64,000 nucleotides of DNA, taken from the NCBI RefSeq assembly GCF_015832195.1, contig NC_052017.1, positions 82,275,801 to 82,339,800 on the forward strand, written 5' to 3'. Under the pieces are notes generated by a model that did no database searches, was not told the origin of the DNA, and was given only the letters and a program-made list of their open reading frames with translations. A program made the position numbers and the translations under genes. Shown here in pieces: positions 24,101-36,172 of the stretch. This DNA comes from Motacilla alba alba (lineage: Eukaryota > Chordata > Aves > Passeriformes > Motacillidae). Position 1 is the first letter of the stretch. Each line of letters begins with the position of its first letter.

Positions 24101-27100
24101 CTGAGTCACAAGCAGCAGCTGAACTGTGAAAGAACAGTGCTCTGTACTCACAAGATTGCTTCACCTCCTCACAAAACTTACTTTTTCTGTTTACAAATCC
24201 ACTCTGTCTCTGATCTCCTCAGTCTTGACTTTCTCTTTTCTTATGCTTCAGAGGTTTTTTGTGTCATTTACCCCTTCTTGCAGTCTAGGAGAGCAGAACC
24301 ATTTCTTTTGAAGTGATTCTGGATTAAAGCAATTCACACCTGTCTCCTCGTCTTTGTCAGTCATCGGTTACTATCCTTCCCCTGCTATCTCTGTTCTTCT
24401 CAGCCCAGTTGGTTCTTTTGATTTGTTTGTTTCATAGTGATGCATGAGAAGTTCAGTAGAGGAACTGATCTGGACCACAAACAACTTCATTTTATTTTAT
24501 ATAAAGCAAGCCTCATTAGCAGCAGGGTTGCACAGTACTGTTGATGATCTTCTATAGCAACATGAAAGAGCTACCAAAATGTTGAGAGCCTCACAGCAGT
24601 GAGGAAGAGTGGCATTGAGCAACCAGTGCAATAGCATAAACAAGTATTACCATCAGGGAAATGATCTGCAGAAGGATCATTTGGTATCAATAACCTTCTC
24701 TTTAAATTGTTTAAACAGCTGTACAAGCTACTTAAGTGTTGCATAACCTGTCTTACACAGAGAAGTTTGCAAGACCAGTTAGTGGAAATTGACATTTGAA
24801 TAGAAATTCTTGCATTTTTCAGTTCTGTGTTTCAAGTTGTAACAATTTGTTAGCTTCACTTCTTCCTCCCTTCTTTCTTCTTTTTGTTTCTTTATTTTTA
24901 CAACATCCAACTTTTTTTGAAGTCTAAAATTTTCTCTATATTTCATATCATATCTGATTTTCAGTAAATCTGCTCCAGGCAGAAAAGAAAGGATATTTTT
25001 ATTTAATGAAATATGAAATGCTATTTTTCTCATTCTTCTTGCTTTGTCCCACTTTTTTTCCATGTCATGTCATGTACGACAAGGTACAATGCCTATGGAA
25101 ACTGAATGTTCTGCATCATACTTGCCTTCAGAATAACTAATAAGTGAAACATATAGACTGTCATGAAGTGGAATGTGAAAAGTTTCCCAAATCCCATGAC
25201 TTCACAGGTACAATTCTTGTGAAATAGTTATGCAGGAGATTAGAAAGCCCGTAGTACCAACTGGAAAAGTAAAAAAAGGTCAATCCTTCATCCCTTTTTT
25301 GTTTTTCAACTGCTTATTCTGTTGTCTTAAAATTTCAGTGAATCAATTCAAGTAGTTTGAACAGGTCTGGAAAATCAATGTGACTGCAACTTTTGTAGGG
25401 GCATCATACTACTGTATTGGTATAACTTCGTAGCACTTATTTTAATTTCTTGTACTAGATGACATTGTTTACTGTGAAAGCACAACTTACAAAACCACAA
25501 AGTTTTACCTATCACTCTCTATGATAAAGCATTATACTTGTAACAAAGGTATAGCTAAAATTTCAAGTAAGGTGACACCTGGGGTAGACACAAAAACAAT
25601 TTTGATAGAAGAGTATACAGCTCAAAAGATCTGTCTGGGAAGAAATATCAACTGTTTATGTTTTACTTTCTTTGACAGAGCATCTACTGAGGGAAAAATA
25701 AATTGGATGTAAATTTCGATTTCTGCATGACAGGTTTTTATCCTTGAGTAGCATATAAAGTGGTTTGCTTTACATGCATGGGCAAAGAAATCTGAAAAGC
25801 AAGACAAGTCAATCTGCATGAAAAGTAATTTCTTTTACACTGGACTTACAGCAGAATAAATCTGTTAACTTCATCTGGCTTTGATCCAGGTTTTGACTAA
25901 TGTGAGATGAGCAGCAGACTCAAACAAGATGTTATTAATATGGGGAAGACTATGGTAACAACTGAACAGGGATTGGGCTTGATGGAAAGTGAATATTCTC
26001 ACTAAGTCAGTACAAGCAGAGTACCCAGGCAAAACACTTAGGTTATTCTTCAGCAAATCCTGACTCCTATGACTATACTTTTCAAATAATATCCTTGGAG
26101 AGTGAAAGTGGAATAGACAATTTTCCATGCCAATGGACAGAGGTCTGAAAAGCTTAATTCCAGAAGGGCACTTCTGTTCTCCCTCATGAAATGCATGGCA
26201 TAAAAGGGCAACCGTAACTGAGTTGAACTGAAGTCATACCTTAAGAGAAGTTTCAGATGCTTACCATCTCATCCAAACAGTTGGACTCATGTAAGAGAAA
26301 ATATACAGTAATTGGAGAAGGAAAAGTTATTTTTCCATCTCCTACTTGCAGTAGATTCTCTGGCGCTTTAATATCAAGGTTTAAGTAATTGATTATATTT
26401 GTTTCTTAAAAAAATATTTCACTATAGCTATATTCACAATTATGTAATTTTTCCTATTTTTTATTCAAAAATATGGTATTGAAGAATTAATACAGTAGTG
26501 GAAACCTGCCTATTCCTCCATGTGTTGAATATGTCAAACTTCCAGTCATGAATAGTTTCCCTTTATATAGTGGTATTAGTATGCTACATTTTGTTATGTA
26601 TTCCCTAATTCAGAGGTTTTTAGTACCTCTTCTCAATACACTAATTTAAGAATTTATGACCATGTAGAACACATAATAATCAAGGTACAAGTAAGGAAAA
26701 AAGCAGTATATTAATAATTAATAACTTCATTAAAAATTGATGAAGCTATAAACTGTTCTTCTTACAATACAGTGTGGTTTCCATAGAGAGCAGTTTGAAG
26801 ACACTGATTTTTTTTTGTGTCCTTTTTAAAATTTTAGATCAGTAGCATAAGAAATGTTGACCTGGTCATTAGTCTTCATTAAATTGCCAATACAAGATAA
26901 TAAGAGTCAATACAGAAGGCAAAGGAACTTTCATAACTTAGTTTTAAAAGACAACACGCTTCTTCAAGCTCTTCTATTGGGCACTCTTTAATTTTATAGT
27001 TTAAACAGACTATTCTTATTGTTACTGATGACTGCTCAGAAATACTTGATTATTTGTCAATATTTAATTTATCATAGAGAAATTTATTTGGAGGTTGTGT

Positions 27101-28410
27101 TAAAAGCAAACAATGATTAGAGTAGCTCTGACCTTAGTTGCACTAAAGTAAACATGAGCAGCATTTTCCAAAACTGTTGATCAAGTGTTTGATTTTAGGA
27201 GATCAACTATGACACCATAAAACAGTCTTCAGTGGAAACCTCAGCACTTCCTTTATATTTGTGCTACTAACGCATCTAAAATGCCTTTCCCATGTAATTC
27301 AGAGAGTGAAGATTGGTTTCAAAATCTTAGAGCAATAAAAATGTTTTCTTCAACCCCTGAAATCCAAAGATTATATGCATTCCACAGCAATCTATTTTCA
27401 CAGTTCTTGTGGCTTTGGGGAAGGCAATGTGTATTTATAAACAATCACATAAATCGATCAGAATTTTAAAAGTTCCTCATCTACTTTTCTGGGAACCAAA
27501 GGTCTCTGAAAGTCATCTAGAAGGACATTTGGCTTCAGCAATTTACTGTAAGGACAATGCCTTATGTCTTGCAGTGAGCACCTCATGTACTAAGCTGTGA
27601 GAGCAGGGGACATGGAGCCTCCCATTAGGGCAGAAGCACAAGACATAAGGATTTGCCTCCATAGGTGGGTAGTTACAGTATATTTAGAAAGATTTCCATC
27701 AGCTGACACGTATGAAAATAAGTACCAACTTTTTGTATCATTGTAAAAAGCTTATCAGATGCAATAAAGTTGCTGTTGTTATTTATTGAAGTTGGCCTCC
27801 AGTGCAAAGCTTTTCCTCATGGAGATCCTAACAATCTCCAGGGGAGATTTCAACAGCAGCTGCTATTTCTACTACTGTATGCAAGCAAGGAAGGAAGATG
27901 CTTTTGCCAGTGAATGAGAATGATTAGCTCAGGATGTAATTTGTATCTCAGAATTGTTTTGATAGCTCAGCACTTTCTTGGGTATTTATCTTTTCCCAAA
28001 TGAAATAACAGTCTTTTCAACTTCAAATAAGTCCTGTCTATATTGGAGTTATAGAAATGATGTCATGCAAAATTCAACATTTCCATTACTTGTATATTAA
28101 AACTTACTAATCAAGAAAATATTTGAAACAGAAACTCAAACTCTCAAACTTCTACTTAAATAGTCTTCTAAATATTCACAGATGCATGAGTCTAAGAAAA
28201 GCAGACAAGAACCAAAGTCAGTTTTGAAAATGTGATCTATTGTGATATGATATGGTAAAAGATAATTAGGCTACTCAGCTCACAAAAATTCCATTTAAGT
28301 CTCTGACTAGTACTTCTCATGGCTGGTTTTAGAAGCTCTCCTGCTTTGTGCCTTATTTAATCTCCAGATTGTTCTTTCAGGCCTACCAAGACATGAAATT
28401 CTCATCATTC

Positions 28411-28443
28411 CTCCATATTTAGGCCATATTCCATATTTAGGCC
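28411..28443 (+). repeat. Short near-tandem duplication, CCATATTTAGGCC
   Basis: CCATATTTAGGCC occurs twice, separated only by ATATT. The copies are identical. This is probably a slippage or microhomology duplication. Confidence 0.85.
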
Positions 28444-28837
28444 TACTGATTATAAGATTTTGCAATAAAATGGTTGAATGACGTTGTTTTTCCTCTTTTA
28501 AGCAGGTGAGAGTGGTACTTTGCAGTTGAATCAGTGGAGATAAAGAAGCAATCTCTCATGTCACAATCAGTGAAGTTATTTCTTACTTTGGACTAAAGAA
28601 GAAACAGGAGAGGGAATTCCAACTATGATAGTCTATCCTTTTTTATCTTTACATGGTCTGCTTCACTCCAGGCTGCAATCCTTTTGATTCTTCTGGATTT
28701 GGGGTTTCTGTTGACCTTTTATTCATATCTGCCAAAACCAACTTCCTTTCAAAGAAGTGACAGGTTGATTGAGACAAGTTTAAATTTTCACAATGGAAAG
28801 GTACTTTAGAGGTACTAAAATTCTTTCTTGACTGACC

Positions 28838-28869
28838 TTTTTTTTTTTATCTTTCCTTTTTTTTTTTCC
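28838..28869 (+). repeat. T-rich low-complexity run
   Basis: Two runs of about ten or more T residues are separated by ATCTTTCC. Low-complexity sequence only. Confidence 0.85.
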
Positions 28870-29132
28870 TGACCTGCTTTGCCTTCATGCAATAGAACAC
28901 AAGTCAAGGAGCAACAGCCATCTGGAATTGTCACTGGCACTCCCCTGTGCTGACTGATAACAAAAGATAGATATAGCTTTCTTAAATACATAAGTAAAAA
29001 AAGTTGCTTACCAGATTTTCCTTAATAACTATTTCTTCAGCATACTTGTATTCAGAAGTCACAGAAACATTAATTTATAAGGGAAAACTGTCATTCTTAC
29101 TGCTTATTTGATGCCTACAGTTTTGATGTTGC

Positions 29133-29147
29133 TTTTTTTTTTTTTTT
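29133..29147 (+). repeat. Poly-T run (T15)
   Basis: Fifteen T residues are followed by CCCTTAGGG. The run followed by CCCTTAG mimics a splice acceptor on the plus strand, but no open exon-like frame of note follows. Confidence 0.85.
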
Positions 29148-30582
29148 CCCTTAGGGTTTTCTTCAGGGATAAGAGACAGGATGTTCTTTCACTAAATTAT
29201 TTTCACCTGCCATTGTTGACCCCATAGGACTAGAATAACCTTCCCTACCAAAATAATGTAGGCTGAAAGCAAATGATTGGCATTTGTAATTTTCAAGGGC
29301 TAATTACCATGAGCTGCCTTTCAATAAAAAGGGGCACATTAGAGGAAGGTTTTGATTCTTAGCATGTGTAAGCATTACTGTTCAGTGTCTCAGGATAATT
29401 TTTGTATAAACATATGTATTTAAACTTCAGTTAGGAATACCAGTGGATTCTGAAGAGGTCTTTGTTTGCTTCTTGTATCAGATTTTATAGAAGAAATATC
29501 TTATCCCTTGCGTGGTAGTCTTGAGAGATTTTAAACCTTCAGATTAGGAGACAAGAATGTAAAAGTATTCTTTAAAGTTAAAGGCGTTTGTGTTGTTATT
29601 TTGGGTTTTTTTCTAATTCTACTTTTCATAGCTGTAAGAAATTGGAGGATAGCAGTACCTAACATCTGTTATGCACATGAATATTTTTGTTGATGTATTC
29701 CAAAAATGAGCAAAAATTGAATATGTCATGAATGTGAAACAGTGCTCATTTATATCAAGCAAAGGATGCCAGTGGACGAAACATATTTTTCGGTTCCCTT
29801 CTTCAAGAAGAGCTAAAGAAATGTACATTGTGCCTGCTAAAAACCAAATAGGAGAAATTCTTGAACTACTTCCACCTGGAAAATAGTAAAATAATTTTAG
29901 GAAACTGATTCAAATTACTCTGTCATGTCTTGAAATAAAATATAGCTGTATACCTAAATAAGGACCAACTTTAATTTTGTTATGTAAGGAGTGGAATATC
30001 AATGACTACGGAACAGAAATAAGTGTTATAAGAGGTTTAAGTAACTTCTATTCCTTCTGTGATCCATCTGCTTGCTCTTGATTTACCTTGACAACTAGCT
30101 TAAGCAACTAATTTGCAAGATGGTGTGTCAGAACTGCTGCAGTTCCTGGAGTGGGGGGAAGTGCAGAAGTCCCTGTGGAGGCAGCCTGCAGTAACCTGCA
30201 CTGCTTTAGTGCATGGGCTGAAAAGAGAAAGTGTGAAAGAGAGAATGATCTTTTCTGTCACTCCTACCAATCCTCCTGTGCTGCGCATACCGATCCAGCC
30301 ACCGGGACATGTATTGGAGAAAACAGTACAACGTAGGAGTGTGAAGCATTCTGTGGGTTTGACCAGGCTCATGGCTTTTATTTCCTACCTTTTGCATATG
30401 GGCACATCTTGAGAAGGTTGATGAGAAGTTAAGCTACAAATTTAAAATCATAAGAGTAGAAGGCATTGCTCTAACTTGTCATTTGAATCACAATGAGAAG
30501 TCTCACCGTGTTAACAGCCCACAGACAATCAAGGCAGAAAAAAGTTACTTAGTTTCTTCTTATGAGCTTGTTTATGTGTTTC

Positions 30583-31677
30583 TGTAGAGTATTGACCCTG
30601 GCTGGATTACAGGCACTCATCAAAGCCTCTCTATCCCTCCCCTCCCCTCTGCATCTGGACAGGTGAGGAAAAGGATAATGAAGGGTTCATGAGCAAAGAA
30701 CCAGGAAAGATCACTCACCAAAATACCATTGCAGGCAAAAAAAGGCTTGAATTAGAGATATTAATTAAATTTATTACTTACAAAATCAGAGCAGGATCAT
30801 GTGAAATAAAGCAAAACATTAAAAACACCTTCCACTCACTTCTTCCTTCTTCTCAGCTCTACCTACTTTCTCAAGTGGCACAGGGAGGCAGGGAATGGGG
30901 GTTTATGGTCAGTTCATCACAGGTTGTTTCTCCCACTTCTTAAGGAGAGGGATCATTCCCCTTCTGCACCGTGGGGTCCTTTCCAGGGAGACAGTTCTCC
31001 ATTAACTTCTCTTCTCCAACATGAGTCGAGCTCATGAGCAACAGCTCTGTGTGAACTGCTGCAATGTGAGTCCATCCCAGGGGCAAAAAAAACTGCTGCT
31101 GCTGTGGGTCACTCTTCCATGGGGTGAGGTTCTTCAAGGACAGGCTGCTCCAGCATAGGAGCAGGGTACCTCTCTCTACAGCCTCCCACAGGATCACTGC
31201 CTCCCCTCAGCAAGCATCCACCTTCTCTGGCATGGGGTTCCTCCGTAGGCTGCAGGTGGATCTCTGCACCCCCATGGTTCTCCATGGGCTGCAAGGACAT
31301 CGCTTCTTCACCACAGTCTTTACCTCCAGCTGCAGGGGAATCTCAGCTCTGGCACCTGGAGCACCTCCTGCCACTCCTTCTCCACTGACCTTGGTGTCTG
31401 CAGGGTTGTCTCTCACATTTTCTCACTCTGCTCTTCTCCCTCTGCAACTTCAATTGCACAATAATTTTTTTTAATCTTCTTCTTCTTCTTAAATATGTTA
31501 TCACAGAGGTGTTGCCATAATTTCCAATTGGCCCAGACTTGATCAGCAGCACTTCTGTCTTTAGAGCTGCCAGGGATTGACTCTGCTGGATATGGAGGAA
31601 GATTGTGGCAGCTTCTTACAGAAGTCACTCCTGTAGCCCAGCTTGCTACCAAAGCTTAGCCCTACAAATCCAATACA
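30583..31677 (-). mobile_element. Solo LTR of an avian endogenous retrovirus, minus orientation, copy A
   Basis: On the minus strand the element starts TGTATTGGATTTG (plus CAATACA ending at 31677) and ends at CCAGGGTCAATACTCTACA (plus TGTAGAGTATTGACCCTGG from 30583), about 1.1 kb with TG...CA ends. It matches a long LTR family I know from many bird genomes, marked by repeated CTCCAGCATGGG-like words and by GGCTGCAGGTGGATCTCTGC. The last word also occurs, with one base fewer at its end context, in the second copy at 58525-59597. A TATTTAAGAAG box on the minus strand (about 31485-31500) may be the promoter. Flanks are GTTTC (30578-30582) and GTTCC (31678-31682), a probable 5-bp target-site duplication with one change, which fits an ERVL-type element. 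No internal genes or partner LTR are adjacent. Open frames within it on both strands are incidental to its high C+T content. Confidence 0.93.
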
Positions 31678-32238
31678 GTTCCCCTAAATCATCTGCATTT
31701 GTCAGATTTTAACTGCTATTTTCTTCTTAGTTCAGCTTTTTTATGGGGTTGTCTTATACATGGAATTTAGTTGAAATTTTGAGCTAGATACATCAACAGC
31801 AACTATAGTGTAAGTCTAGGGATGTTTCTTGTTTCATTACAGAAATTTCTTAGGCTTTTCAGCCCCAGCTAGACTTTAATTTAGTAGCATTTATTGACTC
31901 ATTAAGTCTGAAAACTCAGGGAAAAGGATCTTCAACATTATTGAACTTTTTGTTCAATTGCATTACGGGTTTGTGTCCTTACTTGCAAGGTTGTTGGGTT
32001 CTGCAAATGTTTCCTAACCCTTGGACTATTTTCTGTGATGTGAAAATAAAAGATTTTTTCCTGTTATTTTCAGTAGCTGGACACAAGTTCAATAGCAACC
32101 CTACTACAACTTCATCACTCACAGTTCTTATAATTCTGCATTTCAGTCTTTGAAAGCAAAAACCTGGCGGTCACTCTTCTTTTTTAACATATTTACAAAT
32201 AATTAAACAATATTTATGAACAAATAATTCTTTCACAG
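31678..32238. other. Unique spacer between LTR and CR1
   Basis: AT-rich sequence with no gene. The last 50 bases contain ACAAATAATT repeated around 32191 and 32220, just before the CR1 3' end. That could relate to the CR1 insertion site but is too short to prove it. Confidence 0.6.
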
Positions 32239-32690
32239 ACCATAGAATGGTTTGGATTGGAAGGACTTTAAAGATCATCTAGATCCTACCCCACTGACAT
32301 GGGCAGGGACACCTTCCACCAGACCAGGTTACTCAGAGCTTCGTCCAGGCTTGGTCTTGAACACCTATGGGAATGGGGCATCAACAGCTTCTCTGGGAAA
32401 CCTGTTCAAATCCTTCACCACCTCACAACAAAGAACTTCCTCCTAATAGCTAATCTAAATCAGTTTATCTATTAGATTAGATGTCTAATCTGATTTATAT
32501 CTAATCTAAATCTAAACGTACACTATTTTAGTTTGATTCCATTCCCCTTTGCCCTGTCACTAAAAATTCTTGTAAAAAGTCCCTCTTTTTCTTGTAGGCT
32601 ACTTCCAGGTACTGGAAGGCCACAAGTAGGTCACCCCTAAGCATTCTCTTTCCCAGGCTGAAGAAATCCAATTCCCTCAGCTCTATTAAG
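32239..32690 (-). mobile_element. CR1 LINE fragment, longest copy, with internal expansion
   Basis: The plus strand begins CATAGAATGGTTTGGATTGG, the reverse complement of the CR1 3' end. The full 3' region follows: GGGCAGGGACACCTTCCACC, CAGGTTACTCAGAGC, CTTGAACACC, AACAGCTTCTCTGGGAAACC, then CCATTCCCCTTTGCCCTGTCAC, AAAAAGTCCCTC, CAGGTACTGGAAGGCC and CCCAGGCTGAAGAAATCC. It is the longest of the eight CR1 copies. Between about 32441 and 32515 the usual single TAATCTAAATC word is expanded into several direct and inverted versions, including an 8-bp hairpin at 32474-32491. No open polymerase frame remains. Confidence 0.96.
32474..32491. repeat. Short hairpin inside CR1 expansion
   Basis: AGATTAGA (32474-32481) and TCTAATCT (32484-32491) are perfect inverted repeats around TG. 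They arose within the TAATCTAAATC expansion of the host CR1 copy. Confidence 0.85.
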
Positions 32691-33236
32691 TACATCAGAT
32701 TTGGTGATTAAGTACATCTGATTGAGTTTCTAAGGAAATATCTCCAGGAAGCAATTTTCAAAAAATTATGCTGGTTAAGCAGGAAAAACTCATCTTTCAT
32801 CTGATTTCAGACTGAGGTCACCATTTCAGTTTGGGGACAAGATCAAATCCAATTAAGATTTACAGCCACACCCCCACTACCCTCCTTAGCCAATTATTTT
32901 GATTTCTTTTTGAGCCATACAACCAAAAGACTGGAAAAGCATGAGACTATGCAGAAACCTTTTCCTTCTTTTAAATTCTTGACCAGAGGGAGGGCAGAAG
33001 ACTACATTCCACACCATACACCCAGAGACTTTTCCCAGATTCCTAACTGCCACAGCGGTGGGTGGTGGCAAGGGTGCCATGACCTCCCCGAAGAAATCTC
33101 CTCAAAAGGACAGCTCAGGAGCACAGGCACATCCTTCTCCCAGCCCAGCAAGTGATTTTCAGCTCGGCTTCAGCTCTCAGGCGACACGGAGAAGAAGGGA
33201 CTGGAGTTCTGTATAGTGTTCTACAGAGTAAAAGCC

Positions 33237-33242
33237 TTTATT
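33237..33242 (-). terminator. LTR polyadenylation signal AATAAA
   Basis: AATAAA on the minus strand is followed by GGCTTTTACTCTG, the usual position near the R/U5 border of a retroviral LTR. Confidence 0.65.
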
Positions 33243-33308
33243 AAGAGTAGCTACCTCTGCAAAGGCAGCCAGGAACAGAAGCTCTCTGAACAGGGAAAAA
33301 AACAGGGG

Positions 33309-33315
33309 CTTATAC
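33309..33315 (-). promoter_or_regulatory. TATA-like box of the LTR
   Basis: GTATAAG on the minus strand, about 70 bases upstream of the LTR poly(A) signal and about 80 bases downstream of an inverted CCAAT box. The spacing fits a retroviral U3 promoter. Current activity is unknown. Confidence 0.6.
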
Positions 33316-33530
33316 AGGGAACACAAGGGGCGAGGTTAAACTGGCAACAAACAAGATACAGGCTCAAGTGCAGAGCGTGGGGAAAGGGACCAATGGGTAA
33401 AAAAGAATCAACATAAAACTGCAAAGGCCTCTGGGGGGTGACATTTGCCCGCCCTAACATTGTGGCTCAGGGGTTAGCCCTCCAGGGGAGGGAAGCAACC
33501 TGGGTGTTGGCTGGCTCTCTGGCCCCCACA

Positions 33531-36023
33531 CGTAGGTTTCTGACAACACTCATGGTCTTCCTGGAAAGAGATTCCAGGGATGCACACTAGTGCATCTTTT
33601 CATCTCTTCACACAGAAACACTTAAAATTTTTATGAAAAGAAAACAAACACATAGAAGCAAAGATGTTTAAAATGTCTTCCGGTCTATTGCCTGAATCAC
33701 TTTAACAAGCAGGATAAACAGTCAGGTCTGAAGTCATACATGCTACATAGTTCACATGCATTACATGTACTTTACAACATTTATTAAGCATGTGTAAGAT
33801 AGGAAGTAGTTTTTCTTTGACTAGAAGATGTTACTATATTATTATGCTAATCAAAGAAGAAAAAACATTGCTTTGTGCTAGTCTGTGAAAAAAACATACA
33901 ATTTTTTGGCTTTCTGAGTTGGCATGTGTACAGACTGGAAACTGTGTGTCTTTACATAGGACCTGCAAAGCTGAACTGTACTAATAACACAATAAAAGCA
34001 ATAGCTCTGGAATATGTTTGATGTCATTTTATAGAACTAACATTTAACACTAGGCTAAAACTTTTAACTGTGTTACACTAACCTTAGCTGATAAAATGAC
34101 TATGTGAAGTAGACATTTGAAGAGCTGCTTCCTTCCAAGATGATTTCTTCAAAACAATATTGTCTTACCAAGCAGGAAAAGGTAATGAGTGCTGCTTTGT
34201 ACTGCTTGCTTTGATTTTCACAAGAAAATGTTAACTCGGGGTTTGTTTGCTTTCTGATGTGCAGATGTTCAACTTACTTGAAGCAAATTCTAACAGAACT
34301 GCTATGCGAAATATATCTCACAAAGGTTTGCCTGAAAATCAATTGGTTACTAATCAGCTTGATCTTTCACTCTAAAAACCAAAATAAGGCAAAAAAAAAA
34401 AACAAACAAACCAAAACCCCAAAAAACTAAAAAAAAAAAAACCAAAAACCCCCAAACTCACAAAACCTTACAAAAACAAAACAAAACAAAAATATAGCAC
34501 CCCCTTCCCCCCATCCCAAACAGTGTAAGTTTCTAAAGGTGGAGGAAGTGGTTCTTTCAAGTCACCTTCTGAAAAAGTCAAAGGATAGAACAAAAGGGTC
34601 CAGATGTATGATTGTGCCTGAAGTACAGCAGACACTGAATCGCTAAGATGATCATTATCTAAGCATAACCAAATCTTTTGAGGTTCCTCTCTTTGATGTA
34701 AAGTTCCAGTTCTCTTGCCAAAGGCAAGAGATATACCGTGGTGCATAGTTCTTCCAGCACAGTCAACTCTTAAGTTGGTTAAAAAGTATTATAAAAATAC
34801 AACCTTTTATTTTCATACCTTTTACTTGTGGAAGTGTTGTTCCCTTCAGACTTTCCAGCAAATCTTAAAAATGTTCATGTTGAAGACCCGTAGGCCAATA
34901 TTTTAAAGTTAGAGCTTTGGAATTGTAAAAGTATGCTGCAATATATTTTCAGCTTTTGTAGTAAAGAAATTTACCTAGAGATTTCTGAGTACTGGTAACT
35001 AATGAAATTGAACTGTGGCAGTTAAGAAAAATACTTTTGAGTATTGTGTTATATGATAAAGTAGCTTCAGTCACTAGGATATATATAAAATCCTTAACTG
35101 CAACAACAAGGTGTTGGATGCATTGGGTCCCTCGTTAAGGTTTTCTTTTCCCATCTTCTTTTCTGCTAACATCTGAGGAGAAGGAAAGAAAGGACCCATC
35201 TTGTCTTTGTGGTGTATGAAGAGGTGGGTCTTCTAAGGCACCAAAAAGCATGGTGCCTGGATGGTATGACTCTCTTGTAGCATGAGAGGGTGACGAGGAG
35301 AAAAGGATATACCAGCCTCCTGGAAAACACTGAGGAATACAAGCGGCCTACAGTACTGGTTGCAGAGCAGGAGGGCACCTGTTTTCCTCTGTGTAGGGGG
35401 CACAGAGCAGAGCCTCACAGGATCAATTTGTGTCTATGCTCATTCAAATATGTACATCTGTATTCTCTTCTTAGATGGAAGATAAATTTATTTCAAAGGG
35501 CTCTCTTATGAGGGTTAAAGCAGAATGTGGTGTTGAATGCTGCACCTGTTTATTCCTGAGGATTGCCTCAAGTCTTCCTTTCCATGCTGTGTGTAGCTGA
35601 ATGCTATAGAAATGCAAATATAGGACGTAGGCTACATCACAGTCTCTAGCACATAGTGTACTTGTGAGCACTGTAGGAAGGCTTAAGCTTAGACAATATT
35701 TTTTGTCTCCAAAGGAAGCCTTGAACTGTGGATAGAGTCACATGCAGCATAATAGGTAGACTAAAAGAGTGCAGAATGCCCCTTTGAGTAAGGCCCTGAA
35801 TGAGACAGGAGTTACATCAAAGAGAGATGAAGAATGACATCATGTATCCCAGTGTAATTGCATATCACACTGCACTGCCACAAGGTGCTGAGAGCCCATC
35901 AGGCACATGCCACAGAGGAGGCCTCCTCCAGTCCCTGCTGTTACTGTCATTTAGTTCATGTTCTCTTTAATGCTATAATTGGAAAGGATGGCTTGCTTTG
36001 CATGAAGGATTAAAGTGACTCAG
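33531..36023. other. Unique non-coding stretch with A/C-rich run
   Basis: No gene is recognised. An A-rich, C-punctuated run lies at 34391-34494. A 9-bp inverted repeat (TCTCTTGCC...GGCAAGAGA) lies at 34711-34731. The 92-codon minus-strand frame at 34468-34746 ends in the A/C-rich run and has no known motif. The patch at 35100-35430 is a little richer in G+C but matches no repeat that I know. Confidence 0.55.
34391..34494 (+). repeat. A-rich, C-punctuated low-complexity run
   Basis: Roughly 100 bases are A runs separated by single or few C residues, with two blocks of about 12 or more A. It is low-complexity DNA. It might be the tail of an old plus-strand retroposed sequence, but no body is recognisable upstream. 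Confidence 0.85.
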
Positions 36024-36172
36024 ATCATAGCATCATAGGATATCTCAGGTCGGAAGGGATCTCTTGAAGTCATCTCATTTAAACATCTGCTCAAAGCAGG
36101 ATCAGGGGTCATATCATACTTGGTTACTCAGGGCTTTTATCTAGTCTGGTTTTCAGGGATGCAGACTCCATT
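36024..36172 (-). mobile_element. CR1 LINE fragment of a different subfamily, minus orientation
   Basis: The plus strand opens ATCATAGCATCATAGGATAT, a CR1 3' end, followed by CTCAGGTCGGAAGGGATCTC, GTCATCTCATTTAAAC, CTGCTCAAAGCAGG, GGTTACTCAGGGCT and CAGGGATGCAGACTCCA. The CTGCTCAAAGCAGG word separates this subfamily from the GCCATGGGCAGGGAC subfamily seen at 18516 and 32239. Only the 3' 150 bases remain. Confidence 0.9.

Larger units (their letters stand above)
21139..30582. other. Long unique non-coding stretch
   Basis: Over 9 kb without a recognisable gene or confident transposable element. It holds an exact short duplication (near 28411-28443), T-rich runs at 28838-28869 and 29133-29147, and a segment at 29250-29420 resembling conserved non-coding DNA. 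An AATAAA near 21980 sits in a region that might be an old LTR, but no LTR ends are visible. Open frames reach at most about 114 codons (23972-24316), with no motif. A 99-codon frame at 30113-30412 starts only at a non-ATG codon. Confidence 0.6.
33100..33530 (-). mobile_element. Probable retroviral LTR with promoter and poly(A) signal, minus orientation
   Basis: On the minus strand the element starts TGTGGGGGCCAGAGAGCC at 33530. It shows the order expected of a complete U3-R-U5: an inverted CCAAT box (ATTGG, near 33391), a TATA-like GTATAAG at 33309-33315, then AATAAA at 33237-33242 followed by GGCTTTTACTC. This compact layout resembles gammaretrovirus-like (ERV1) LTRs. That class is my inference. 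The 3' edge is uncertain: GC-rich U5-like or leader-like sequence runs on to about 33100 and perhaps to 32960, with no obvious CA boundary. No target-site duplication was found next to the 33530 end. Frames inside it (for example 33251-33460) are incidental. No gag, pol or env is attached. Confidence 0.8.

Noticed and set aside
30113..30412. 99-codon plus-strand frame next to LTR copy A
   Set aside because: It begins only at a non-ATG codon, overlaps open frames on both strands, and has no recognisable retroviral or host domain.
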